A DNA stretch of 64,000 nt. It comes from Panicum virgatum. Lineage: Eukaryota > Streptophyta > Magnoliopsida > Poales > Poaceae. Below the pieces are notes generated by a model that had not been told where the DNA came from, made no database searches, and was given only the letters and a program-made list of their open reading frames with translations. How positions within the stretch are numbered: position 1 is the first letter of the stretch; the number at the start of each line of letters is the position of its first letter. The DNA lies in assembly GCF_016808335.1 (NCBI RefSeq), contig NC_053149.1:18572733-18636732 (forward strand). The letters run 5' to 3'. Positions 12,530 through 22,434 of the stretch are shown piece after piece. A program made the position numbers and the translations under genes.

Positions 12530-14191
12530 GGTGGCGGGGGCGGGTGCTGTGCCAACGCTCTCCTGCTTGCCTTCAATGGCGTTGCGACGGCGTTCGCGAC
12601 GAGGCGGCAGGGGCGGCAGGCCGTGAAGGGACGGGTCGGGTAGGCACCCTGGCGTGCTCGTGCGGCCTTGCGCGTGGGAGGCGAGGCTGAGGCGCTGTGG
12701 CGCTCGGCGGCCGGCACGGCTTTGGCCCGGCGAGCAGCTCGGTGTGGTGATGGGACGATACGGTGGCTCGGCGGCAGCGGCTTGGCACTACGCGGGTGGC
12801 GCGGTGCGGCGTGCTGCATTGCCCGCGAAGCTCGCGAGCGAATCCCGGCTTTTTCTCGGCTTGCGTCGCGCGTGCTATGGCTGTGCTGCTGCTGTATGCA
12901 TGCGTGGGGTCGAGCTGAACGAGGGCGGCGGGGCCTGGCTCGGCGTGCTCGCACGCGACCTGGTATGCTTGTGTGTGTTTGGGAGAGAAAGGTGAGCACG
13001 GCAAGGCGCTTGGCGTGCGAGCTTGCATGTCGTGTGTGTGCTGCTTGAGCTAGCTTGCTAGTGCAGCTTGTCTGACTGCAAGCCTAGAACGTGATGAGGT
13101 ATGGAGAGAGTAAAAGGATTAGGGAAAGAAAAGATTAGAGGAAGGGTTAAGCTGCAATGACGAATTTGAAGGGAAGTTAATAATTGGATGGTTGTTAGAT
13201 AAAAGATGGGTTTTAGATGACAACAGAGATTGAGCTCAAAGGATTTTTACAAAGTTTCGAAATTGATTTTTAACTAGTGATTTAACTTGGTAAATTTGCG
13301 GGTGTTAGATCGGTCAGACTGGTCTACCTGGAATCCAAATACAACTGGAACTTCTTGTAGATCTAGATCTGTAATATGATTCCTTGCGGGATAAGTCCAC
13401 CCACCCTATAAATATAAAGGGTCACGGCCGATTGAGGGTATCCAATCGATCAATCAATACAACTTTTATCTTTTTATTTTCTCTTGCCCTAGTTTTTCCA
13501 ATCTACTACTTGATATTCCTTCTTCGTCTCTACATCGATTGAGGGCGTTCTAGGTGGCATACCGACCCGAGAACAACCCTATGTGCGCCTGCCCCGACGG
13601 GTCTTCCCGGGCTAACGTTCGTAGGTTCGTCACCGTTCTCGCCGGCGGTGACCGGTCTGACCGCTCAGTATAACCGGTCTAACTGGTCTACGCAGGAGGC
13701 GCCACAGCAAGCTTCTCATCGCGCCGCACGTTCGAGTGCGTTCGTGTGTTGATCCCGAAAGGCGTCAACAAAGAGTTAAGGCATTTGGTGTTGTCTCCAA
13801 CAGATATTGCATTCCTATTGTATTTTCTCTTTTTCTTTTTTTCTTTTCCCCTTTTTCCCTTCCTCCCCTGCTCTCTCGTCTCCTTCCCGCTCGCACGCGC
13901 CGGGGCCTCCGCGGCGCGTTCCTCCCCGGCGGCGGCCATGACGGGTGGCGGGGCCTCCGCGGCGCGTTCCTCCCCTCCTCTGTTCCCTCCGCCCGCGAGC
14001 CCCGCCGCCCCAGGAGCTTGCCGTGGATGTGGCCCACGCGGCGGCGGAGCAGAGCATGGGAAGGTGAGCAAGTGCAGCGACGGTGTCGGCAGCGGCCCGC
14101 GTGGCTGGGGCAGGCTTGGGCGCGGCAGGCTCCGGCCTCCCTCGCTGGCCGGTGCTGCCCTGCGTGGACGTGGAGGAGGTGACGGGAAGCT

Positions 14192-14262
14192 CGATTGAAC
14201 AGTGGAGGAGTCGATTCGACGCCGGCTGAGCTCGATTGAACGGCGGAGGAGTCGATTCGACG
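14192..14262. repeat. Two-unit direct repeat
   Basis: A unit containing CGATTGAACRGYGGAGGAG followed by TCGATTCGACGCC occurs twice in tandem, with a few differences. It lies inside the right part of the outer Harbinger-type element. Another short direct repeat (GGGGCCTCCGCGGCGCGTTC) occurs at about 13902 and 13951. Confidence 0.6.
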
Positions 14263-14549
14263 CCACCGCGCTCTTCTTCTCCTCCTCCCCGCCTCATCTC
14301 CACCCAAGAATGGCACCGCATCTCCTCCACCCCGCCCCACGCCGCCGCCGGCCCGAGCCTCTCTGCGCCCGGAGTTCCCTCCTCCCCCGGCCGACCTCCC
14401 TGGCCCCTCCCTCTCCCTCCTTTGCGGGTGCGTTTGAGGAGAGAGGCACCTCTGTCCTCGAAGGCAATTTGGGTTGCTCGTTTGGCTCAGCACAGTGACG
14501 AGCGAGAGGCAAAAATGCTTTATGCGCGGTCTTGTTGAAGTCAGTCTTA

Positions 14550-15032
14550 TGTGTTTAGCTTATTTTATTTAGTCCCAGTTGTGGTTAAAATTTAAAAATC
14601 AAATTGTGATATTTTTCATAATTTTCTATTCTAAAAATAATGTGTATTATTGTACTTTTTCATCATTTCTACAATTATGACAAATAACTTAGTAATTATT
14701 TGCGATCCACTTTCATAAGTGAATTACAGTTAGTTACCCGTTGGGCAAAACTAGTTATTGCTGATGATATTAAAATTTTCTAAGTAGGCTCTCACAGTTA
14801 TCTTTTTTTTCCTTCTGTTTTTTGGTAATCCATCCTTACATGAAAAAATAGGTAAGGAACTCCTCTGCTAACTTCCTTAAAGAATTATCTTTAATTTTTT
14901 GAACTCAAATTTAGCTATTTTTATTGTATTTTATATGAGCCCTTTACAGTAGGTGTTTGCTTTCGGTTCATGAGTAAAATTAACTAATTGTTGTTTGTAA
15001 TTGTTATGTATAAAAGTTAGTTATTTATTGGT
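14550..15032. other. AT-rich intergenic stretch
   Basis: AT-rich sequence with no open frame of note, no RNA gene and no recognisable repeat boundary. Confidence 0.5.
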
Positions 15033-15034
15033 TA

Positions 15035-15229
15035 CTCCCTCCCTCCCAAAAAATAAATCATCCTAGGAATTCTATGACAAATTAACAACAAGGTAAAATG
15101 ACCATGTTTACCCTTATTTATTATCCATAGATTCTTGCATGCACATACACTTTCTAAATATGGTAAGATGACTTATTTTTTAGGACAAATTTTGAATCCT
15201 AGAATTACTTGTTTTTGAGACGGAGGGAG
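15035..15229. mobile_element. Stowaway-type MITE
   Basis: The left end is CTCCCTCCCTCCCAAAAAAT and the right end ...GAGACGGAGGGAG. TA duplications flank it at 15033-15034 and 15230-15231. The arms pair imperfectly (ATAAATCATCCTAGGAATTC against GAATCCTAGAATTACTTG). Confidence 0.8.
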
Positions 15230-15326
15230 TACGCTCTAAATGGACTCTTTATGCGCAGGTTAATGCTCGCCGGTGGAGCTTATTGGTCCGCCGCTTACCA
15301 ACGCAGCTCCGCCTCGCATTCGGTAA

Positions 15327-15769
15327 GAGCAAGTATTATAGCAGCCTGTAAGCAGATTAAATGATAAGATGGAGAAGAGAGAAAAGGAGATAGAGAGAGA
15401 GGAAGTGGGCTGTTAGGCCAGTCTCAGTGGGAGTATCATCGACACAATTACCAAGACTGGAAACTTGAGAACTGTGCCAGTGGAGTGTCATGGTGATGAC
15501 ACTCCTCTCATATTTCATGACACTCCTCTTTTCTCTCTCTTCATACTATTGGTACATGTTAGCAAATTTAATGTCCATGATACTCCTATAACACTCCCAC
15601 GGAGATATGCCTAAGCTTACAGCCTGCTTGGACACAAGAACCAAGAAACTTGTAAGAGATATATGTGGGCTATACATTAATGATAAATAGACTAACCAAT
15701 TACGAGGGCTGACAGGTAGACTACAAGTATCTTTACAGCCAGCAGTGGGCTAAATTATTATTCTTGCTC
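15327..15769. mobile_element. Tourist/Harbinger-type MITE, itself split
   Basis: The ends are GAGCAAGTATTATAGC and the inverse ATTATTATTCTTGCTC. The TAA duplication is perfect (15324-15326 and 15770-15772). A second MITE (15416-15611) sits inside it. It is non-coding. Confidence 0.75.
15416..15611. mobile_element. Inner Tourist-type MITE
   Basis: The left end is GGCCAGTCTCAGTGGGAGT. The right end, inverted, is GGCATATCTCCGTGGGAGTG. It is flanked by TTA (15413-15415) and TAA (15612-15614), so the duplication has one mismatch. It lies inside the MITE at 15327-15769. Confidence 0.65.
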
Positions 15770-15772
15770 TAA

Positions 15773-16920
15773 GAAGGAGGCGAAAAAGGAAAAACTCATA
15801 TGTTGATGGGGTAAAGCCACTGCTAAATTAACTGTGGAGAATGCTCAAGAAGAACAATATTTGTTAGGATTATATGTCAATTTGAACTTGGTAAGTGTAC
15901 AAAAATTATCCTAACATTTTTTTTGCGACATCTTTTTGCAAGTTGTGGCGTTTGAGCTTTTCTACATTCATAAATTTTGCTATTTATTTATACATAATGT
16001 ATATTTAGATGCAAAACAAAGACTATATGTCTAGAAATATCAAATTTGGGATGGAGAGAGAGTCCAGTCCGGCTACTCTTTTTTTTTTTTGATTAATGGG
16101 CCATATATATGTGTGCTATGGTGCTTTTGTTTGATATATAGTTCAAGTTATGTGCTTTTGAACTTAAATGCATGTTGTGTCATGTTGCTGTCAAAATTAA
16201 AAAATTTATCAAATTTCAGTCATGTTTGAAATTTATAAAAATCTGGTTTGAATTTGCTTGTGAAAATTCTTTCTAGACCTTTCAAAATGTACCCAAGTTC
16301 TTCTATTCAAAATAAGGTAAAATTACCAAATTCACATAATAATAGAGGCAAATCCATAAAGGCAAATTGGTCTTTTCAAAGTAATTTTAACAACATTAAT
16401 TGGCTTTCACGGAATAGGGTGAACTCTTCCTTCGTTTTCAAAAAGTAGGCCGAGGTAAATTTGCAGAGTCCAAAAATTAGAAGCAAAATCACCATTTCAT
16501 ATTGAAACAAAGTAAAAATACCAAAACCCCTAATTTGGAACGGAGAGAGAGAGAGAGAGTCCAGTTTGGGTACTCTGTTTTTTGCTTCTTCTTTTTTTGA
16601 CAAACTGACCACGCAAACAAACTAGGAGTATGGATCAGCCCAAACCCAAACAATCGACGACAAGCCGATCCCTCGACACACCAACCGACCGCGCAAATCT
16701 AACCCCGGCCGCGCTCCGCCGCATGCGTGCCAGTCTGTATCCAGGAATTCCTGCAGTTCCCGGTTAAGAATTTTTTTTTTGAAAAAACCGGTTAAGAATA
16801 TTCCTTTACAGATAAAGTGAGAAAACGCTCCAGCTGTTAACCGTCGCATTCCAAAGCATCCACCGTGATGGAGTAGATTTTTTTTTCTTTAACCGACTCG
16901 TCAACCACCGCGTGTGGCCG
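15773..16920. other. Intergenic region upstream of the GARP gene
   Basis: AT-rich with poly-T tracts and a short GA microsatellite (16543-16559). Two near-copies of a phrase around GGAGAGAGAGTCCAGT occur at about 16051 and 16542. I see no gene. The last ~300 bases are the likely promoter of the gene starting at 17027. Confidence 0.5.
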
Positions 16921-16924
16921 TGTG

Positions 16925-16931
16925 CTATATA
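16925..16931 (+). promoter_or_regulatory. TATA box of the GARP transcription factor gene
   Basis: TATATAA lies 102 bases upstream of the chosen ATG. Its position and sequence fit a plant core promoter. Confidence 0.55.
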
Positions 16932-17026
16932 ACCATCGACGCCCATGGATCCGTACGACGGATCGTCGTGCCCATTCGTTCTCTTTGCTTACATTCCCCG
17001 CGTGTGTATCTGAATGACCATCTTCC

Positions 17027-18523
17027 ATGACACCGCCGCAAGCCTCTGCCATGGCGCCGGAGGCCACCGGCGATGACGGCAGCCTCGGCTCCGCCATGGA
17101 GCCGGCTGCGCAGAGCAAGCCTAGGAAGCGGAAGAAGTCCAGGCCGCCGCGACCGCCACCGCCGTCGTCCATGGAGGGCAAGCCCACGAAGTGGAAGAAG
17201 GTCGCGTCCTCCAGCACGGCTGCCGGGCCCGCGACTCCCTCGCCGCCGAGCGGCGGCGACAGCTCCGGCGACGGTCAGCAGCAGCGCGGGAAGCCGAGGG
17301 TCGTGTGGAGTGAAGAACTGCACGACATTTTTCTGAAAGCCTACAGCATCCTCGGGGAAGGTAGCACGCTATCTCTCCTGATGTGTTAGGACTCCGAAGA
17401 TTAAGCTAATCTAATTCCATTTCCTCCTGCTGCTTGCATTGTCTACAGATGCTGTGCCCAAGAAAATACTGGCCTTGATGAACGTTGATGGAATTACTAG
17501 AGAGAATGTCGCGAGCCACCTTCAGGTGATCACAAACCCTCTTTGGCAGACTAATTAAAAAAACTTTAGCAACTGCATACATTATCGTTTTTTTTTAATT
17601 TTTTTCTAACGTCTGATGCTCACGCGTTGCAGAAGTACCGATTGAGCCTGAAGCAGGAGGAGAAGCGCATCCCTGACAACGAAGGAGGAGACGAACGGCC
17701 GACCCTTCACGCAGAAGCTTTTTCCTCTCAAACGCCTTTGCCTACTACTCCGCCTCAAGCTCAAGCTCAAGCTCAAGAACCGGCTCCGGATCCGTCCTCG
17801 CTGCACGCGCACACCCTTCCTCCTCAACCACAAGCACCCTTCGCGGATCTTAGCGTGTCGTCCCAGCTGCAGGTAGGGCAGCATCATGGCCAGCAGCTAC
17901 TACTCCAGACACCACCAGCTGATTGCTTTGGCGTCAACACTACCGCAACGGACTGGCTCCTTGGTCCGGGGGGAGTTCCCATGGCGCAGCCGATCCAGCA
18001 GCAGCGCGTTGCGCCGCCCCCGGAGGCCACCGTCGCGGCGCGGCGGGAGCTCTTCAAAAAACAAGAAGAAGCGGCGCGGCAGGCTGAGATGGCCAGCATG
18101 ATGAGGTACGAAGAGGCGGAGGAGATAGCTATGGCGGCACAGCTGGGGACGGCCACCGAAGGTGAAGACGGGCAAGGTCTGGTTGCAGCTGAGATGGGCG
18201 CCAAAGCAGGAGATGGACAAGGGCTCCCTGCCGAACCAGAAGCAGCTGAGATGGCCGCCGCCGGACCTGAAGAGGGACAAGGGCGAGGTGGCGAACCAGC
18301 AGGAGCTGCTCCCGCTGGCTCCGGGAGTCCGCCTGGCAGCAGCAGCATCCATGAACGATACTGGAAGGTAATAAGCCACGAGCTGTCTTGAAAAACGCCA
18401 TCGCGTTGGCTAGCTTATTCAGTCAGGAAATAATTCTGAATTCTGGTGGATGGTGATCGACTGCAGATCGACGACGCCGAGGTTTCATGGGACTTCGGAT
18501 TCCTTTGGTACAAGACCGGTTAG
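17027..18523 (+). CDS. GARP (Myb-like, SHLQKY) transcription factor without receiver domain
   Basis: This is a nuclear DNA-binding protein of the GARP family, most like the DNA-binding part of type-B cytokinin response regulators. Exons are 17027-17360, 17449-17525, 17633-18367 and 18467-18523, all with GT-AG introns and consistent phase, giving 400 residues. The B-motif lies at about 89-144: [18 protein letters not shown], then [19 protein letters not shown] and [12 protein letters not shown], split by introns as in the family. It is preceded by a basic stretch (KPRKRKKSR, about 31-39), a likely nuclear localisation signal. The C-terminus is Gln/Ala/Pro-rich with imperfect Glu/Gly/Gln-rich repeats (AEMA, DGQGL) and ends in an aromatic-acidic tail in exon 4 ([13 protein letters not shown]). 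No receiver domain precedes the B-motif and none could fit between the TATA box and the start, so phosphorelay control through a receiver is not expected. A Met at 17051 is an alternative start. Confidence 0.85.
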
Positions 18524-19072
18524 CATGAATAACGGGTGGCCGCGCCGACACCCGACGGCGGCCGTAGCGCGGCAGAAACCCTAATGGACAGGGGAAGCTT
18601 TGCTTGGTGCTTTTTTTTTGGGTAATGGACTCTCATAGGGGTCTGTCGGTTTGCTAGATTACTTTGCGCTTGGTGTTTTTTTTTTTTGTCGTGTACTCGT
18701 GATGGATTTTAATTTCCTCATGTGTGAGAACGTTGGTTATGTGGATTTCTATTGAGATCTTTTTAAGACTTTGGAAGACTATTGCATTTTAATTGAAAAA
18801 CTTCTCTCATCGTTTGTTTTTGCCTGTATTACGGAGGCTCCATATATTGAGAACTAATCTTAAGTGTAGGGAGAGCCGGCGGAGAGGACATTAGGTTTGG
18901 GCACATGGAACAGAGCATGGTGATCAATAAATTGCAAGGTACACCATCCTCAGTCAAAAATATAGGCTGTTTTAGATTCCTTTGTTCTGTCAAACTCGTT
19001 TTAGTACCTTTGATCACTGATAGATGAAAACAGATGATGTAGATTGGAACAACAACAAACCTGATAATGCTA
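18524..19072. other. 3' flank of the GARP gene
   Basis: The 3' UTR and intergenic DNA with two poly-T runs (about 18610 and 18680). I see no further gene or repeat boundary. Confidence 0.4.
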
Positions 19073-19074
19073 TA

Positions 19075-19210
19075 CTCTTTGGTTCCAAATCACAGGTCAT
19101 TTATTTGTAAATTTCTAAATACATAGTGAAATTTATTTATCTAGATATAACATATGTTTAGACGTATTTTATGAATTGTGAAAACAATCTATAATTTGAA
19201 ACAGATGGAG
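19075..19210. mobile_element. Degenerate Stowaway-type MITE
   Basis: The left end CTCTTTGGTTCCAAATCACAG and the right end TTTGAAACAGATGGAG are diverged Stowaway termini. They are flanked by TA (19073-19074 and 19211-19212). Confidence 0.6.
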
Positions 19211-19307
19211 TATTTGGTAGCAAGGTCAGGGAAAAAAATAGGCAAGGCCGGTCTTCTAGTCATATATGATCCCATGCATTTTCTATATTTCCACTTCAAG
19301 GTTTGGC

Positions 19308-19612
19308 GAAGCCAATTCTTTTAGGATTGAATCGTTTGGTTTTTATAGTCGTTGTCACAACGAATGTTCGGATGTAAATTCGAATGTTCACATATCAACA
19401 TAATATAAAAATAAATGCATAAGTTGCAAGTTTAACTCCAAATCTATTAAGTATTTTTAATTCATGATTAGTGGATGGTTACTGTAGCATTTAGTGGTAA
19501 AATTATGGACTAATTAGACTTAATAGATTCGTCTCGTGATTAAGTCACGATTTATGAAATCAAATTTGTAATGAACCTATATTTAATATTTCTAATTAAT
19601 GTTTAAACATGG
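19308..19612. repeat. MITE-like repeat, 'GACGAATCTA' family (diverged)
   Basis: It carries the family core in inverted orientation (TTAATAGATTCGTCTCG), preceded by TACTGTAGCATTTAGTG. Both termini are blurred, so the limits are approximate. Confidence 0.5.
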
Positions 19613-19660
19613 GGTGTAATGAGATAAGTGACTTAAACTTAAAAAAGCAAACTCGGCCGA

Positions 19661-19722
19661 GCAAACAGGAGTACACAGCAGCCAGACTCGGGCAAACAGG
19701 AGGACACAGCAGCCAGACTCGG
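19661..19722. repeat. Two-unit tandem repeat, 31 bp
   Basis: GCAAACAGGAGTACACAGCA plus GCCAGACTCGG (19661-19691) is repeated at 19692-19722 with one clear base difference. Nearly perfect, so probably a recent slippage or duplication. Confidence 0.8.
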
Positions 19723-19914
19723 CCGGCGGCGGCAGAAACAGCAATGGCATCGTAGAGCGTCGAGGCAAACAAGCCAGCCCAGGATGGGATCGGTTCGTTG
19801 ACTGGGCTACTAGCGGGCCTTTCTGCTCTTTCAAAGAGCTGAGCTGGCCCAAGTTGGCCCGTGCATCTTCCTTCTGACCTTCCCCTTTCTTCCTCCCCAG
19901 ACCAATGCGTGAAC

Positions 19915-21742
19915 TTTTTTTTTAATGAACCGCACAAAATAGTACGAATTTCATTGATATAGCAGAGAAAAATACAAGTATACAGTCCTGGGAGGCCATA
20001 GCCAGAAAAATAAAACGAAAATGAAAAAAGAAGAATCAACCGGTTGGATTGGGACGTCAACACGGGGACCACAACGCACCCCATCCGATTGGATTGGGTC
20101 ATCAACGCGAGGAAAAAAAACACGAAACGACTTCGAGAGGCCCTGACCGGTTGGATTGGAACGCGGTCAAGACCACTCCTCTAGGCAAAGCTGGCCGAGT
20201 TAAGCCAAGCCGGTGCGACAAGCAACCTTCTCCTGCACGTGAAGTCGCCACCAAGGCACGATCCAACGCTCCACCGCCATGCAAGACCGAACGCCATAGT
20301 ACCGCTGCAACGGAATCCACCGTCCGATGGAGTGGAACCACCGAATCTAGACCTCTCGCTGGCTGCCTCGCAGTTGCCATTGCGAAAACACAACGCACGG
20401 GGGCCTAGCCTCGCCCGCCGTTGGACGCCACCTCTCGTCGCCACGCCGAAGACACCGTACACGGGGGCCTCGCCACGTCCGCCTCACTACTCCATGTCAC
20501 AGATCTGTCTAAAGAAATGTCGTCGGTAAGATGAACAATGTTGCCCTGTTTCCCAGATCTCCATCAAACTGCCGAACCGTGCCCCGTTGGTCGACAGCAA
20601 CTCGTTGCACTGCACACGCACGTAGCTTCCGCCATCATGGCTGCAAACCAAAGTTGTCGCTTGCGCCATCTTTCGATGATGAACGACTCCGGAGTGACTA
20701 CAACATAGCCGAGCCACCCGCCGCAATCCAAGCCAAGTTGTCCCACGTTGCCGTTGCCGCAAGCGTCGCCTTCAGACATTGTGCCACACCGAACTGACAG
20801 CCGCTAAGCCGCGCTAGCCGCCATGATCCGCTGCCTGCAGCCAAACTAACAACCATAAAGCAACCTCTGGATGTCGCCAAAACAGCGAGACGTCATCACG
20901 TGAGCTTGGCAACCCCCTTGAAGCTCATCCTCCTGCACATCGCCGTCACCACCCTCAGCCGCCGATTCCAGACTATGTTGGGTCTCAAGGAGCAACACTT
21001 CCAAGGAGGCCACGACGCCACTGGCGCCGCCATTGTCCATCCAGGAACTGGAATGGGCTTTCGCCCAGAGAACCCCAAACAAAGGTGGGTGGAGCTAAAA
21101 AATGACGCTCCCAACGGAAAGAATGACACCCGAAGGCACCGCTGCCATCACCTTCAGCATGACTGGCGGCCAGGACTTTCGCCCAAAGCATCCAGACCCA
21201 AGGCACTGCACGCGCCCAGCCCGGAACGCGCATCGAGGGTGGCACCGCCGTGGTGCCATCCCATCTTGCCGCACCGGAACAAAGCCATCCAGACGCCGCC
21301 TACGCTGACCCAAACTCAAGTCGTCACTGCCGGAAGGCCTCGTCACCCCGCACTGGCTAAGGCCACAGATCCCGGGCCGCGGACACCGGGACCGGCCTCC
21401 TCGACGCCTGCGCGAGGCCACCGCCGAGCCCGCGCCTCCTCCATGACGCCCGCGCCCAGATCCGGCTATGGAGGCCCCGGATCCAGCCTCGCTGGAGCCG
21501 CCAGCACCGACACCGGCCGGCCGGCGGCGAGCCTCCCACGGCACCTCCTCCGGCCGCGTCTGCCAGGTGAAGGGGAGGAGAAGGCTGCCCCGCCGCCGCC
21601 CTCCTCGCGTGCCGTGCGGACTTCCGGCGGCCGGCTCCGGCAGCAGCGCAGCAAGGGGGATGGGGAAGGGGCAGCCGGCGGCTGGGCGTCCGCCGAGTCG
21701 CCCTACGCGGGGGCGACGCGGTTTGGACTGTAACATTCAACG
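19915..21742 (-). mobile_element. Probable non-LTR (LINE-like) retrotransposon remnant
   Basis: On the minus strand the segment ends ...GCTATATCAATGAAATTCG, a short linker and TTCATTAAAAAAAAA, a LINE-type 3' end with a poly(A) tail (plus-strand poly-T at 19915-19923). An imperfect target duplication is visible: AATGCGTGAAC (19904-19914) against CATGCATGAAC (21743-21753). The internal text (for example the GGGCTTTCGCCCAGAGAACC block near 21056) resembles non-coding parts of grass LINEs as I remember them. No reverse transcriptase or endonuclease is encoded, and long open frames (20900-21733, 21095-21736) look compositional. The boundaries are inferred. Confidence 0.45.
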
Positions 21743-21753
21743 CATGCATGAAC

Positions 21754-22159
21754 TAGGTTTTCATCCCACAGCTTCCCCCGCTGCCCACTCACAAGACCAC
21801 CCCGAGCTCGCCGCCGGCGCCCACCGCCCAGACCCGTCGCTATCCTCGACACCAACACCAAGAGCCCCCCCCCCCCCCCCCCCCGACGCCGTCCGCTTCC
21901 GCGAGTGCGCCGGCCGGCGATTCTCGGTGGCTATAGCTGTCTTGCTTTTATTATTCTCCACAAAGAGAACTAATTTATCTAAACTTCATTGGTTATGAAT
22001 TCTCCTTAAATCCAGATCCGAGCAATTGGCGGCATGAGTGCTTGGCAGCATGTTCAGAAGATTATGGAGCTTGCCATATCTCTCTTTGATTTTTTATTCT
22101 CTCTGGCGAGAGGTGCACTCGAGGAATCAATGAGTAATGTAGGGAGGCTAATGTACCAT
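21754..22159. other. Intergenic with a 20-base poly-C run
   Basis: It contains an uninterrupted C homopolymer at 21865-21884, unusual in a plant genome and a likely assembly-quality risk. No gene is seen. An open frame through the C run (21468-21998) codes mainly for low-complexity sequence. Confidence 0.5.
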
Positions 22160-22434
22160 GGCTGTGTTTAGATCCCTGAAAAAGCTGGGAGAAAAGTCAC
22201 ATTAGACACTGTAGCATTTTTTGTTTGTTTGTGGTAAATATTGTCCTACCATGACCTAACTAGGCTCAAAAATTTGTCTCGCAACGTACATCAAAACTAT
22301 GCAATTAGTTTTTTTATTTACCTACATTTAGTACTCCATGCATGTGTCATTTGCTATATTTAATGTTTCGATGTGATTTTGATGTGATGGAAAGTTTGGA
22401 TTTTATGGGGGGTTTTGGGCATCTAAACACACTC
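22160..22434. repeat. MITE-like repeat, GTTTAGA ends
   Basis: The left end GGCTGTGTTTAGATCCC is the inverse of the right end GGGCATCTAAACACACTCC. The interior shares TTTGTCTCGCAA and the 'ACATTTAGTACTCCATGCAT' block with neighbouring copies. Non-coding. Confidence 0.6.

Larger units (their letters stand above)
9168..13309 (-). mobile_element. Solo LTR 2 of the same family, inserted in the 3' LTR
   Basis: The plus-strand start TGAAGCGTCCCCTCATAAGAG is the same as in the copy at 3505. The other end reads GGGTGTTAGA where copy 1 has GGATGTTACA. The target duplication is eroded (CCTGT 9163-9167 against TCGGT 13310-13314). Without the 10753-11710 insertion its length is about 3.2 kb, similar to copy 1. 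Both copies share orientation relative to the host. GC-rich open frames at 12289-13048 are not supported as genes. Confidence 0.7.
2241..13770 (+). mobile_element. Gypsy-like LTR retrotransposon, gag only, with nested insertions
   Basis: This is a complete but non-autonomous LTR retrotransposon. The 5' LTR is 2241-2814 and the 3' LTR is 9051-9167 plus 13310-13770 (about 574 and 578 bp). Both LTRs start TG and end CAACA. The 5-bp target duplication AAGAG is perfect (2236-2240 and 13771-13775). A primer-binding-site candidate follows the 5' LTR and a purine tract precedes the 3' LTR. The interior encodes a degraded Gag and nothing resembling protease, reverse transcriptase, RNase H or integrase. 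Without the two insertions (3505-6955 and 9168-13309) the element is about 3.9 kb. It must have depended on a partner element for replication. Confidence 0.85.
9051..13770 (+). repeat. 3' LTR of the gag-only element (interrupted)
   Basis: The two parts, 9051-9167 and 13310-13770, together match the 5' LTR, including the CCGGTCTGACCGGT repeats, TATAAATATA and the GGCGTCAACA end. The break is the insertion of a solo LTR with an embedded Harbinger-type element. Confidence 0.8.
2168..14546. mobile_element. PIF/Harbinger-type non-autonomous element split by nested insertions
   Basis: This is the outermost element of a nested stack. The terminal inverted repeats are GACTGACTCCAACAA at the left and, inverted, GACTGACTTCAACAAG at the right. 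They are flanked by a 3-bp duplication TTA (2165-2167 and 14547-14549), as expected for PIF/Harbinger (Tourist-like) elements. Its own sequence is only about 0.84 kb (2168-2240 plus 13776-14546); the rest is the inserted Gypsy-like retrotransposon. A relative with the same ends lies at 23385-24870. No transposase is encoded. The right part is GC-rich with a pyrimidine tract (13825-13870), and open frames there are compositional. Confidence 0.75.

Noticed and set aside
12289..13048. Long open frames on both strands
   Set aside because: Same situation as above, in the second solo LTR; purely compositional.
20900..21736. A 277-codon plus-strand frame and a 213-codon minus-strand frame
   Set aside because: Inside a probable LINE-like remnant; no RT, endonuclease or other domain, and both strands are open due to GC content.
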